Assembly: GCA_029261615.1 (NCBI GenBank)
Contig: JAJDAX010000230.1
Location: 1-13,996 of the forward strand
DNA length: 13,996 nt
Reading direction: 5' to 3'
Origin: Nitrospinaceae bacterium
GTDB taxonomy: Bacteria; Nitrospinota; Nitrospinia; Nitrospinales; Nitrospinaceae
Numbering within the stretch: the stretch's first letter is position 1; every line of letters begins with the position of its first letter. A model generated the notes under the pieces. It was not told the origin of the DNA. It saw only the letters and a program-made list of their open reading frames with translations, and made no database searches. Both the position numbers and the translations under genes were made by a program. This document shows, in pieces, positions 7,403 through 13,996 of this stretch.

Positions 7403-7840
7403 ATGCGATTTCGTTTTGAAGCTCTTTTAAAGTTGCGGAAAAACCAGGAGAATATGTTGCAGCGCGAGATGGGAAACATCAACACACACCTTGTTCGGCA
7501 AAAAGACAAACTTGAAAGCCTTAAAAACATTACTGCCGAAAGCCAGGAAGAATTCAATCGCCGTATTGCTGCAAATCCCGACCCGAATTTACTTGGGGTT
7601 TATCATGATTTTTTCAGAGGGAGCCGGGTCAATGATGAAAAACAAAACCTGGTCATTTCAGAAGTTGAGGAAAGAGCGGAAATCAAGCGGGAAGAATTAA
7701 GCGAGGCAGTCAAAAAACGAAGGATTCTTGAAATTTTGGAAGAGCGGCACAAGCTGGAAGTAAAAAAAGAAAGGCAAAAACGCGAGATGGCTGAGATGGA
7801 TGAAATAGCAGGAACCCGGCGTATGAGGAAATTCATATGA
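7403..7840 (+). CDS. fliJ: Flagellar export chaperone/stalk protein FliJ
   Basis: FliJ is the small coiled-coil protein that acts as the central stalk of the FliI hexamer, contacts FlhA and escorts export chaperones. The 145 residues fit the family. The opening MRFRFEALLKLRKNQE is the typical FliJ start. Nearly the whole chain is predicted as two antiparallel coiled-coil helices rich in Glu, Lys and Arg, with a break near residues 57-70 (NPDPNLLGVYHDFF). Sequence conservation in FliJ is low, so much of the confidence comes from its place directly after fliI (1-nt gap). Its stop overlaps the start of the next gene by 4 nt (ATGA), a standard sign of translational coupling. Confidence 0.93.
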   Translation: MRFRFEALLKLRKNQENMLQREMGNINTHLVRQKDKLESLKNITAESQEEFNRRIAANPDPNLLGVYHDFFRGSRVNDEKQNLVISEVEERAEIKREELSEAVKKRRILEILEERHKLEVKKERQKREMAEMDEIAGTRRMRKFI

Positions 7841-8478
7841 AAATCTGGACAGTTTTTCTTGTGGGAGTTGTGTCCACGCTACTATTTTTTTCGGCGTCGA
7901 CCCTTATGCCCAATGGAAAAGTTTGGGCCCAGACAAAGTTGACTGAATCGCCTGAAGATCTTGAGAATCGTGAGCCGCCGGTGTTTGATGAAAACGGAAA
8001 CGAAGCAGAGCCTGCCAAACCTGAAGTCAAACCGGAACTTCCACCGGAACCTGCGGGCATTAATCCTGAAACACTCCGCATGATGGAAATGATCGAACGC
8101 AAGAACCGCGATCTTAAACAGCGTGAAAATCAAATGGCGCTGCGCGAGAAAAATCTACAGGTACTTGAAACCAAGATCAAGGGGGACCTTGCTAAAATTG
8201 AGCAGGCTTTGGCGAGAAGTGAGGAGCAGGTGGGTATCAAACGCGACCTGATCGATAAAAACGTCAACAACCTGGTCAAAGTATATTCTGCAATGAAATC
8301 TGCAGAGGCGGCCCGTTTACTGGAAAAACTCGATGAAGGGGTGGCTATCCTGATTGTATCCCGTATGAAAAGTAAAACCGCAGGTTCAGTGCTGGGGAAA
8401 ATGGATACTAAAGTAGCGAAGCGGATCAGCGAGAGAATTGCAGGCAAACGCCCGGATGATGAAATAGAAAAAAAATAG
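7837..8478 (+). CDS. motE: MotE-like flagellar stator chaperone (MgtE-N-like domain)
   Basis: MotE-type proteins are membrane-anchored periplasmic chaperones reported to help the stator protein MotC/MotB function. The 213-residue product begins with a hydrophobic signal or anchor (about 4-22), followed by an acidic Pro/Glu-rich linker (35-75). A coiled coil spans about 78-135. A compact helical domain (145-203) resembles the MgtE intracellular N-domain pattern, with MKSAEAARLLEKLDEGVA followed by SRMKSKTAGSVLGKMD. This order (signal, linker, coiled coil, MgtE-N-like) is typical of the protein encoded after fliJ in many alphaproteobacteria and deltaproteobacteria. It overlaps fliJ by 4 nt and is the last gene of the flagellar operon here. 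The symbol is by architecture and position; no motA or motB is nearby. Confidence 0.8.
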   Translation: MKIWTVFLVGVVSTLLFFSASTLMPNGKVWAQTKLTESPEDLENREPPVFDENGNEAEPAKPEVKPELPPEPAGINPETLRMMEMIERKNRDLKQRENQMALREKNLQVLETKIKGDLAKIEQALARSEEQVGIKRDLIDKNVNNLVKVYSAMKSAEAARLLEKLDEGVAILIVSRMKSKTAGSVLGKMDTKVAKRISERIAGKRPDDEIEKK

Positions 8479-8553
8479 AGGATCACGCAACGTGAGACAG
8501 CTTTCAGATCATTTGGATGAACAAAACAATATTTTTGTGGGTCGCAAAAAGTT
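8479..8553. other. Convergent intergenic gap between the two operons
   Basis: Both operons end into these 75 nt. Two small inverted repeats are visible: TCACG-CAA-CGTGA at 8483-8495, and ACAAAA with TTTTGT at 8521-8538 around a 6-nt loop. Neither is a GC-rich stem followed by a clear U-tract, so I cannot call a rho-independent terminator. The second is AT-only and could act weakly in both directions. Confidence 0.4.
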
Positions 8554-9198
8554 TTAATCTGGCACATTGTCAGGTGTTTTCTCTGAACCTCCCGCCTCAA
8601 AAATACCAAACGACAATAACATCTTGATGCCTTCTTCCCGGCTCATCTTGAGTACCGTGACCTGGTCGCGCGGCACCACCAGCAGCCAGCCGAGCGTTAC
8701 ATTCGGTAGCATGGGGACAAACACGTTCACAGAATTATCACCCGTGCGGAGTAGTACCTCACCCTGAGAATCGCAGGATACCAGTCCCATGACATAGGTT
8801 GACAGGTGCGGGTAGCGGAGCATCACCATTTTTTCAAAAACCTGCTTGTCCACTTTTGAGATTGAATCGACCACTTGTTTGATGGTGGTGTAAAGGAATC
8901 GCACGAAGGGTATTGATTGCAGAAGGTTCTGTCCCTTGCGGACAATTTTATCCCCGATAAAGTTTTTCGCAAATATCCCAATCACACACATGAGCAGACA
9001 AGTGATGAAAAAGCCCAGGCCGGGCAGATGGAAATCCTCCGGTAATGGGGCGCCGGTTTTAAGAATGACCTCGCGTACCAGCGGGGCCATGAGATGATCA
9101 AGCTTACGCATGAGGAATGAAAATAAAAGATACGTGAGCGCGAGCGGAATGGTGACGAGCAATCCGGCCAGGAAACTTTTTTTGAAAAAATCACCCAC
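8554..9198 (-). CDS. DUF502 family membrane protein
   Basis: This 214-residue inner-membrane protein belongs to the DUF502 family, whose molecular role is not established. It has two transmembrane segments (about 8-31 and 66-88), followed by the conserved stretch IPFVRFLYTTIKQVVDSI. A C-terminal soluble domain ends in the family motif, with LGWLLVVPRDQVTVL and then MSREEGIKMLLSFG. I chose GTG 9198 because GGAGGT (9204-9209) sits 5 nt upstream. An ATG at 9219 would add seven residues but would put this ribosome site inside the gene. It starts 44 nt after the TPR gene on the same strand, so it is probably the last gene of the secretin operon. A role with the pilus machinery is only inferred from that position. 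Confidence 0.88.
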   Translation of the reverse strand: MGDFFKKSFLAGLLVTIPLALTYLLFSFLMRKLDHLMAPLVREVILKTGAPLPEDFHLPGLGFFITCLLMCVIGIFAKNFIGDKIVRKGQNLLQSIPFVRFLYTTIKQVVDSISKVDKQVFEKMVMLRYPHLSTYVMGLVSCDSQGEVLLRTGDNSVNVFVPMLPNVTLGWLLVVPRDQVTVLKMSREEGIKMLLSFGIFEAGGSEKTPDNVPD

Positions 9199-9203
9199 GG
9201 AAC

Positions 9204-9209
9204 ACCTCC
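9204..9209 (-). promoter_or_regulatory. Ribosome binding site deciding the GTG start of the DUF502 gene
   Basis: GGAGGT on the minus strand lies 5 nt before GTG 9198. It decides this start over the upstream in-frame ATG at 9219. Confidence 0.75.
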
Positions 9210-9242
9210 AGAAATTCAAGGCGGCGGGCTAAGTAGGAAGGG

Positions 9243-10493
9243 TTACTGTAGCAGCTTGAGGTGGGCCTTGACCTTTTGAACCAGTTTTGGGCGCAAGGTT
9301 GCTCCCAGTTTAGCAAACTGGCTGTAATGGGTAATGGCTTTGGGATAATTGCCTTCCTGTTCATAGAGCAGGGCCAGATTATAGTGTGCTTCGATATGAC
9401 CAGGATTCTTTTTCAGGATCGCCTGGTACAATTCAAGTGCCTTAAGGGGATTATCCTGTTTCTTGTAGACGCTTGCAAGATTGTTATAACTCTCTACGTT
9501 GCGGGGGTCAATTTTTATGGCTTTCTGGAAGCTGGAAATGGCTGCCGCCGGGTTGTTCTTCAGAAAGTAAAGCAGGCCGATGTTGTTGTAGGCTTTGACA
9601 TATTCCGGGTCAAAATGAATCGCTTTCAAGAATCCGGTAACGGCCTTGTCATATTTACCGAGTTCCTTGTAAATCAGGCTCCGATTGTTATAGATTTCGG
9701 CGTTGGTCGGGTCCAGTTGAAGCGCTTTATTGTAGTAGTCAAGGGCTTCGATAGGGTCCTTGGTTCGCTGGTAGAACACCCCCATTTTAAAATAAAACTC
9801 CGCATCCTTCGCCAGGGTTTCACCAGGGGCTTTGCCCGTTAGAGGCTGTTTTGCACCAGGATTCTCTTTGTTTGGAAGAGAGGCGACCACCGCTTTTTTT
9901 ACGGGTGATTTTTTTTGGGTGAGGGTGACCTGGACCCTGCTCTTTTTCTTTTTTGGAAGGGTTACTTTCTTCGGCGCACTGAGAAATTTTTTGTTTGTCT
10001 CTGACTTAACAGCAGGCAGGTCCTTTCTCCTGGGTTCAACTGGTTTTACTTTTAAGGTTGGAACTGAATTTTTCTTTACCGGTTCTTTTGCTGGCTCGGC
10101 CTTTAGGGTTCCCAAATCCTTTGGTGTCGAAGGTTCGGGAAAATTGGTGCTGGTTTTTTTGATTTTTGGATTTACTGACGTGTTGGCTGTTTTCTTTGTG
10201 GATGGTGCTTCGGCCAAATCAGAAGCTGGCGTGTATTCCAGTGGAGACGCAGGGGTGGAGGCCTGATGAGCGGCGACTCGAGCCACCTGTCTTGTGTCCG
10301 TGGGGTTGAGGACTAAAACCACAAACCCAGCCAAACCTAATGCTGGAAGGGTCAGCCACAAAACCCATCGTTTAATTGGAGAAATTGTTGGGGAGGACGA
10401 AGATGGTGAATCGACCAGGTTAAATGCGGGTCGTAAATCAGCCGTGCTGCGATCGTCATGCGCTCTTTTGAGACTTTCGGAAATCAGACTCAA
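9243..10493 (-). CDS. Membrane-anchored TPR protein, MshN-like
   Basis: This is probably a pilus or secretin assembly factor that displays a protein-binding TPR domain in the periplasm. The 416 residues begin with a short cytoplasmic stretch (MSLISESLKRAHDD), then one transmembrane segment (about 43-62). A long linker (about 65-225) is rich in Lys, Pro and Thr, with a basic patch near 179-200 (KKKKSRVQVTLTQKKSPVKK begins at 181). Five consecutive TPR repeats occupy about 230-399, with typical phrases such as AEIYNNRSLIYKELGKYDKA and DPRNVESYNNLASVYKKQ. The start is TTG 10493, supported by GGAGG 6 nt upstream. It follows the ATPase gene by 13 nt. The order secretin, ATPase, TPR protein matches mshL, mshM and mshN, so MshN is the best analogue; direct sequence identity to MshN is unproven. 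Confidence 0.88.
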   Translation of the reverse strand: MSLISESLKRAHDDRSTADLRPAFNLVDSPSSSSPTISPIKRWVLWLTLPALGLAGFVVLVLNPTDTRQVARVAAHQASTPASPLEYTPASDLAEAPSTKKTANTSVNPKIKKTSTNFPEPSTPKDLGTLKAEPAKEPVKKNSVPTLKVKPVEPRRKDLPAVKSETNKKFLSAPKKVTLPKKKKSRVQVTLTQKKSPVKKAVVASLPNKENPGAKQPLTGKAPGETLAKDAEFYFKMGVFYQRTKDPIEALDYYNKALQLDPTNAEIYNNRSLIYKELGKYDKAVTGFLKAIHFDPEYVKAYNNIGLLYFLKNNPAAAISSFQKAIKIDPRNVESYNNLASVYKKQDNPLKALELYQAILKKNPGHIEAHYNLALLYEQEGNYPKAITHYSQFAKLGATLRPKLVQKVKAHLKLLQ

Positions 10494-10499
10494 TTTAAT

Positions 10500-10504
10500 C
10501 CTCC
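10500..10504 (-). promoter_or_regulatory. Ribosome binding site supporting a TTG start
   Basis: GGAGG on the minus strand is 6 nt before TTG 10493. It lies just past the ATPase stop codon (10507-10509). Its strength and spacing make the rare TTG start credible for the TPR protein. Confidence 0.75.
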
Positions 10505-10506
10505 TG

Positions 10507-12030
10507 TTATCCTGACCTGCTGATGGAAAGGAGGATCGGGGAACGTCCTGAGAATTTCAATGAATTTAAATGAATCCGAGCCTTGTCCAGAGCATCGTAA
10601 GGACCAACATAAACCACATACCAGGGTTTGCCGGTGGACCGGACTTCTTTCAAGAAAGAGACGTAGCCTTCTTTACCAAGTTCTGTAATGAGTGCTTCCG
10701 CTTCCTGTTTCTTTTTCGAGGAATGCACCTGGATTCGATAGTACCCGCCACTACTTTGAGGGGTCAGTACCGAGACCTGTTGCTTTTCAGTGGAAATTAC
10801 AGGGGACTCCGGCTCGGGAACTTTAACTACCGTTTCCTTTTCCTTGCTGACTCGTTTTGTTTTATCAATTATTGGGACTGCAACGGGAGCGACATTCGAA
10901 ACTTTTTTAGTAGCCGGTTTTACGGGTGATGCGGCAATGTGCGTTTGGGCTTGAAACGTTTGCTGCCAAGTTTTCTGGACCCACTGTTGCATTCGTGGCA
11001 GTCCACCTTTTCCCCCTCCGACAAAAAATACCAGTCCTGCAATAAAAAACAGGATAGAGGCCACTACCGGAAGGCGTTCTTTGAAAAACCGTTTAATGAA
11101 AAATTCTTTTCCTTCTTCTCCCAGCAGGCTGCGTATTCCTTTGCGGACGTGTTTGGCTTCAATTCTGTCCACTTTGGCGTTGAATCCTCCAAGCAGGGCA
11201 CGGTCACACACTAAATTGATCAGGCGTGGATAGCCTCTGGAGTAATTGTGGATTTCTTTCAATGCCCCGTTGCTGAAGGTGGTGCGGGCGGTTCCGCAAG
11301 CGATCAGGATGCGATGATCGATATAATTTCTCGTCTCTTCAAGTGTCAGGGGCTGCAATTCGTATTGAATCGAAATCCGCTGGCGCAGTTGTTTTAATTC
11401 AGGTGATTTGAGTTTTTCTTCAAGCTCTTTTTGACCGATAAAAATGATTTGAAGCAGTTTTTCTTTTTCAGTTTCCAGATTGGACAACAACCGCAACTCT
11501 TCCATTACATCCAGAGACAGGTTTTGTGCTTCATCGATGATGACTACGGTTGAACCGCCTTTGGAGTGTTGTTCGAGTAAAAACTGGTTGAGTGCGTCGA
11601 GCAGTTCTTTTTTGGTTGCTCGGTTGACCCAATTGCCTTTTACCGGAGACACCTTTTTTGTAGAAACGTCGGTTTCAACCTGCTCTCCATCGTCAATCCG
11701 TCTCGGACGGGAATCTGCTACGGCAACTTCCCGTTCGGGTGTGATGCGCAGATCGTGAACCAGCGTTCGGAGCAGGTCGACGTCCGAGAGCATGGGGTTG
11801 ACAATGAGTGCGACCTGGATGTTTTTATCCAACCGGTTGAGCAGGCAGCGGCTCAACGTGGTTTTTCCTGCACCGATACCGCCCAGAATCACAATGAATC
11901 CTTCACGCTCACGAATACCGTAGAGCATGTGGTCCATTGCACCTTGATGATGCTTACTGAAGTACAGGTACTTCGGGTCCGGTGTCAGGTTGAACGGTTT
12001 TTCCCGAAAATTGTAAAAGGCTTCGTACAT
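10507..12030 (-). CDS. ExeA/GspA/MshM-type AAA ATPase with a C-terminal SPOR domain
   Basis: This inner-membrane protein probably uses ATP on the cytoplasmic side to help a secretin cross or assemble in the peptidoglycan, as GspA/ExeA does. The 507 residues start with the family opening MYEAFYNFREKPFNLTPDPK. The ATPase core has Walker A GGIGAGKTT (50-58, K56), Walker B VVIIDEAQN (162-170), a sensor-1-like IIFIGQ (195-200) and a sensor-2-like RGYPRLIN (265-272). A variable stretch of about 40 residues (101-140) interrupts the core. One transmembrane segment (about 319-337) is followed by a Lys/Pro/Val-rich linker and a SPOR domain (about 428-505; YYRIQVHSSKKKQEAEALI, then WYVVYVGPYDALDKA). SPOR domains bind peptidoglycan stripped of stem peptides. 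The layout also recalls DamX, but the neighbouring secretin points to MshM or GspA. The Shine-Dalgarno is weak (GGAC). Confidence 0.93.
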   Translation of the reverse strand: MYEAFYNFREKPFNLTPDPKYLYFSKHHQGAMDHMLYGIREREGFIVILGGIGAGKTTLSRCLLNRLDKNIQVALIVNPMLSDVDLLRTLVHDLRITPEREVAVADSRPRRIDDGEQVETDVSTKKVSPVKGNWVNRATKKELLDALNQFLLEQHSKGGSTVVIIDEAQNLSLDVMEELRLLSNLETEKEKLLQIIFIGQKELEEKLKSPELKQLRQRISIQYELQPLTLEETRNYIDHRILIACGTARTTFSNGALKEIHNYSRGYPRLINLVCDRALLGGFNAKVDRIEAKHVRKGIRSLLGEEGKEFFIKRFFKERLPVVASILFFIAGLVFFVGGGKGGLPRMQQWVQKTWQQTFQAQTHIAASPVKPATKKVSNVAPVAVPIIDKTKRVSKEKETVVKVPEPESPVISTEKQQVSVLTPQSSGGYYRIQVHSSKKKQEAEALITELGKEGYVSFLKEVRSTGKPWYVVYVGPYDALDKARIHLNSLKFSGRSPILLSISRSG

Positions 12031-12070
12031 AGCGGTCCATTTTAAAAGTTATGCTCGAGTGACCCAGGGA

Positions 12071-13957
12071 TCAACTCTTTGGGAGCACAAATTTCTGAAG
12101 TCGTTCTTCTTCTTTTTTAAGTTGCTCGTCGATAGCTTTTCCCGCCAAAACCTGTGGGGTCAGCATGATGACCAATTCTGTTTTCGCATCTACGTCTGCT
12201 TCGTGCTGGAACAGCCTTCCAAGCAATGGTATCTCGCCCAATAGGGGGACTTCGTTCTGATTCTTGGATTTCCGATTTTTCATTAACCCGCCGATGACAA
12301 TGGTTTGCCCGGATTGAGCCAACACCACGTTGTTTGATTCCCGGACATCAAGGATGGGGATACTGCTTCGCCCGTCCGGAGAAACCCGTTCTCCTGATTT
12401 CTCGGAGATGCTGGTGTTGATGTTCATCATGACCTGTCCGTTTTCGTTAATCTGCGGCAAGACATCGAGAACAATCCCGATTGTCAGGGACGAAGGGATG
12501 AAGGTGGTGATCTGGGTCCCGGTCTCGGAGGCTGTCACGACCTGAGGGATAAAGAAAACGTCCTCCGTACCAACCTTGATCACTGCGCGCTGGTTATTGA
12601 GAGTAGCGATTTTGGGGCTGGACAGAACACTCACATTGCCTTGTTGTCCGAGCGCATCGATCATGATGTTGAGTTGTGTGTTGCTTAGCCCGTAGAAAAA
12701 ACCGGCCGACCCCTGAAGAAAAGTGCCCAGTGGGCTGGAAGCAGACTTGGTCAAATTAAAAACATCGCCGAATTGCTGATTAATTCCTGATTCATTGTCG
12801 TGCAATACGTTGATCGGAGATACCCGGCTCCAGTCGATTCCCAGTTTGAATTCGTCGAGCAAATTGACTTCAAGAATTTTTGCCAGGATGAATACTTGTC
12901 GCTGTGCGGATCCTTCGACGGCTTCCAGGAATTCTGCAATTTTAAGCAAAACATCAGGGTAGTCCTTGATCACGATGATCCCGGCCTGCCGATTGATCGT
13001 GAAAAAGCCTTTTTCTTTGGGTTCCGGTGAGGGTGTATTGCTGGTTGTATCCGTAATTCCCACATCACTGCCGGTTTCTGCGTCCTGACTTTGTGACACG
13101 CCCCCGAGGCCAGTGGTAGCACCCAGCCCACCCGATGCACCCTGCTGAGTGATGTCAGTTCGATCGGATTGAGATCCGGCATCGGTTACCAGTCGTTTGA
13201 GACCAAAGAAAATTTCCCGCCAGAGGTCGGTTTCTTCCGAGGTGAACAGGTTGTTGAAAGTCCGGCCTGCACCAGTACCTGATCCGCCGCCCACGCCTGC
13301 GCCTGCAGTACCTGTGTTAGTGCCTCCCAATCCGCCTCCAGAAGATCCAATCGATGTGGTGCTCGCTGTGCCCTGGCCACTGGTGGCCTGCAGGTTGCTC
13401 ACTCCCTGGCGCTTGGTGATGATGTAGTTCATCCGGAATAACCGGGTTTCCATTCTTTCGGCCAGGATGTGAATAAAATCTCCATCCAATCGCCAGCTCA
13501 GTCTGTGCGGATGCAGCAGGTTGTCCAGAGCCTCCTTCAGAGTGACATCTTTCAGATCAACCGTCACTCTTTTGGAGACACCTGGTTCGATGATAATGTT
13601 TTGTTTTATCTCTTTGGCAAGAGCCAGCAATATCGTTTTCACTTCCACATCCTGGGCGGACAGGGAAAACAGGGGGCCTTTACGCTCTACAGGCTTTTTT
13701 TTGGAAGCGGCCGTCTCTTCGATAATGGGGTCTACCGGTTCGGTACCCGGCACAAAATCAGTCTGCGGCATTAACAACTCGCGGCTGTCCCCCCCTGGCC
13801 CAACAAAGTTCGGACGTTTTTTTTCAGGAGGCTGAGCTTTGGCTGTTTCCAATGGCTGCGGCTGGGTAACCGTTTCCGCACTCTTCATGGTTGAACAAGA
13901 AGACAGTCCGAAAAAAAGGACTAGAAATAGCAGCAGCTTTTTAGACTGAATTTTCAT
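12071..13957 (-). CDS. Outer-membrane secretin lipoprotein, MshL/PilQ/GspD type
   Basis: Secretins form the gated outer-membrane channel for type IV pili or type II secretion. The 628 residues begin with a lipoprotein signal (LLLFLVLFFGLSSC; lipobox L18-S19-S20-C21), then a Pro/Lys-rich linker. An STN/N0-like domain spans about 97-165 (DVEVKTILLALAKEIKQNII). An N1-like domain follows, split by two Gly/Ser/Thr-rich loops (about 193-232 and 272-312) around DLWREIFFGLKRLV, and resumes at FTINRQAGIIVIKDYPDVLL. The secretin core is about 355-605 and contains NVSVLSSPKIATLNNQ and the signature VPLLGEIPLLGRLF (570-583). A charged tail closes the protein. The two ATPase and TPR genes downstream make MshL the best match, with GspD or PilQ as alternatives. 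The start at ATG 13957 has no strong Shine-Dalgarno. It is followed by the ATPase gene after 40 nt. Confidence 0.95.
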   Translation of the reverse strand: MKIQSKKLLLFLVLFFGLSSCSTMKSAETVTQPQPLETAKAQPPEKKRPNFVGPGGDSRELLMPQTDFVPGTEPVDPIIEETAASKKKPVERKGPLFSLSAQDVEVKTILLALAKEIKQNIIIEPGVSKRVTVDLKDVTLKEALDNLLHPHRLSWRLDGDFIHILAERMETRLFRMNYIITKRQGVSNLQATSGQGTASTTSIGSSGGGLGGTNTGTAGAGVGGGSGTGAGRTFNNLFTSEETDLWREIFFGLKRLVTDAGSQSDRTDITQQGASGGLGATTGLGGVSQSQDAETGSDVGITDTTSNTPSPEPKEKGFFTINRQAGIIVIKDYPDVLLKIAEFLEAVEGSAQRQVFILAKILEVNLLDEFKLGIDWSRVSPINVLHDNESGINQQFGDVFNLTKSASSPLGTFLQGSAGFFYGLSNTQLNIMIDALGQQGNVSVLSSPKIATLNNQRAVIKVGTEDVFFIPQVVTASETGTQITTFIPSSLTIGIVLDVLPQINENGQVMMNINTSISEKSGERVSPDGRSSIPILDVRESNNVVLAQSGQTIVIGGLMKNRKSKNQNEVPLLGEIPLLGRLFQHEADVDAKTELVIMLTPQVLAGKAIDEQLKKEEERLQKFVLPKS

Positions 13958-13996
13958 TAAGCGTACTTATGCGAAATTTATATTAATTTAACTAAA
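13958..13996 (-). other. AT-rich upstream edge of the secretin gene
   Basis: These 39 nt are strongly AT-rich. On the minus strand they contain TATAAA (13977-13982), which could be a -10 element. Its -35 partner would fall at or beyond the window edge, so a promoter cannot be confirmed. No end of another gene can be identified. Confidence 0.25.

Noticed and set aside
8483..8495. TCACG-CAA-CGTGA hairpin as a terminator
   Set aside because: The stem is only 5 bp and no T-run follows on either strand.
9261..10266. Long plus-strand open frames (193 and 144 codons) opposite the TPR gene
   Set aside because: They are antisense to a well-supported TPR gene and encode Phe/Val-rich sequence typical of the complement of Lys/Asn-rich coding DNA.
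13186..13427. Low-complexity frames opposite and overlapping the secretin Gly-rich loops
   Set aside because: These are shadow frames of the GC-rich Gly/Ser/Thr codons and have no independent support.
1..13996. CRISPR arrays, tRNA or rRNA genes, insertion sequences and attachment sites
   Set aside because: No regularly spaced repeats, cloverleaf-like segments, transposase motifs or terminal inverted repeats were seen by eye on either strand.

Overview
This window holds two surface-machine gene clusters that converge on each other. There is no sign of a mobile element, CRISPR array or stable RNA gene. It suggests a motile Gram-negative (diderm) bacterium: there is an outer-membrane secretin with a lipoprotein signal, a set of flagellar basal-body and export genes, and a good sigma-54-type (-24/-12) promoter in front of the flagellar operon. 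The flagellar gene order, the MotE-like gene after fliJ and the secretin/ATPase/TPR cassette fit a deltaproteobacterial or Nitrospinota-like lineage. That placement is inference only; nothing here fixes the taxon.

Left edge (1-1400, minus): most of a two-PAS sensor histidine kinase, cut off by the window edge just inside its ATP-binding domain. Next comes a 686-nt divergent gap (1401-2086) without a credible gene. It contains the sigma-54 promoter (about 1989-2006) and a translated leader.

Flagellar operon (2087-8478, plus): flgC, fliF, fliG, fliH, fliI, fliJ and a motE-like gene. The genes are tightly packed, with gaps of 45, 19, 5, 3 and 1 nt and then a 4-nt overlap. Together they encode a proximal rod protein, the MS ring, the rotor switch that takes torque, the export ATPase with its regulator and stalk protein, and a stator chaperone. 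flgB and fliE, which normally flank flgC at the head of this operon, are absent.

Pilus/secretin operon (13957-8554, minus): secretin lipoprotein, AAA ATPase with a membrane anchor and a periplasmic SPOR domain, TPR membrane protein, and a DUF502 membrane protein. The first three follow the mshL-mshM-mshN order of MSHA-type pilus clusters, and the ATPase also resembles GspA/ExeA of type II secretion. A likely joint role is placing a secretin through the peptidoglycan for a type IV pilus-like or type II secretion machine. The assembly ATPase, the inner-membrane platform gene and the pilins are not in the window. The two operons meet tail to tail in a 75-nt gap (8479-8553) without a strong terminator.

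I did not find an entirely new system. The most notable points are the SPOR domain in the ExeA/MshM-type ATPase, the flgC-first operon without flgB and fliE, the two Gly/Ser/Thr-rich linkers in the secretin, and DUF502 appended to the pilus cassette.
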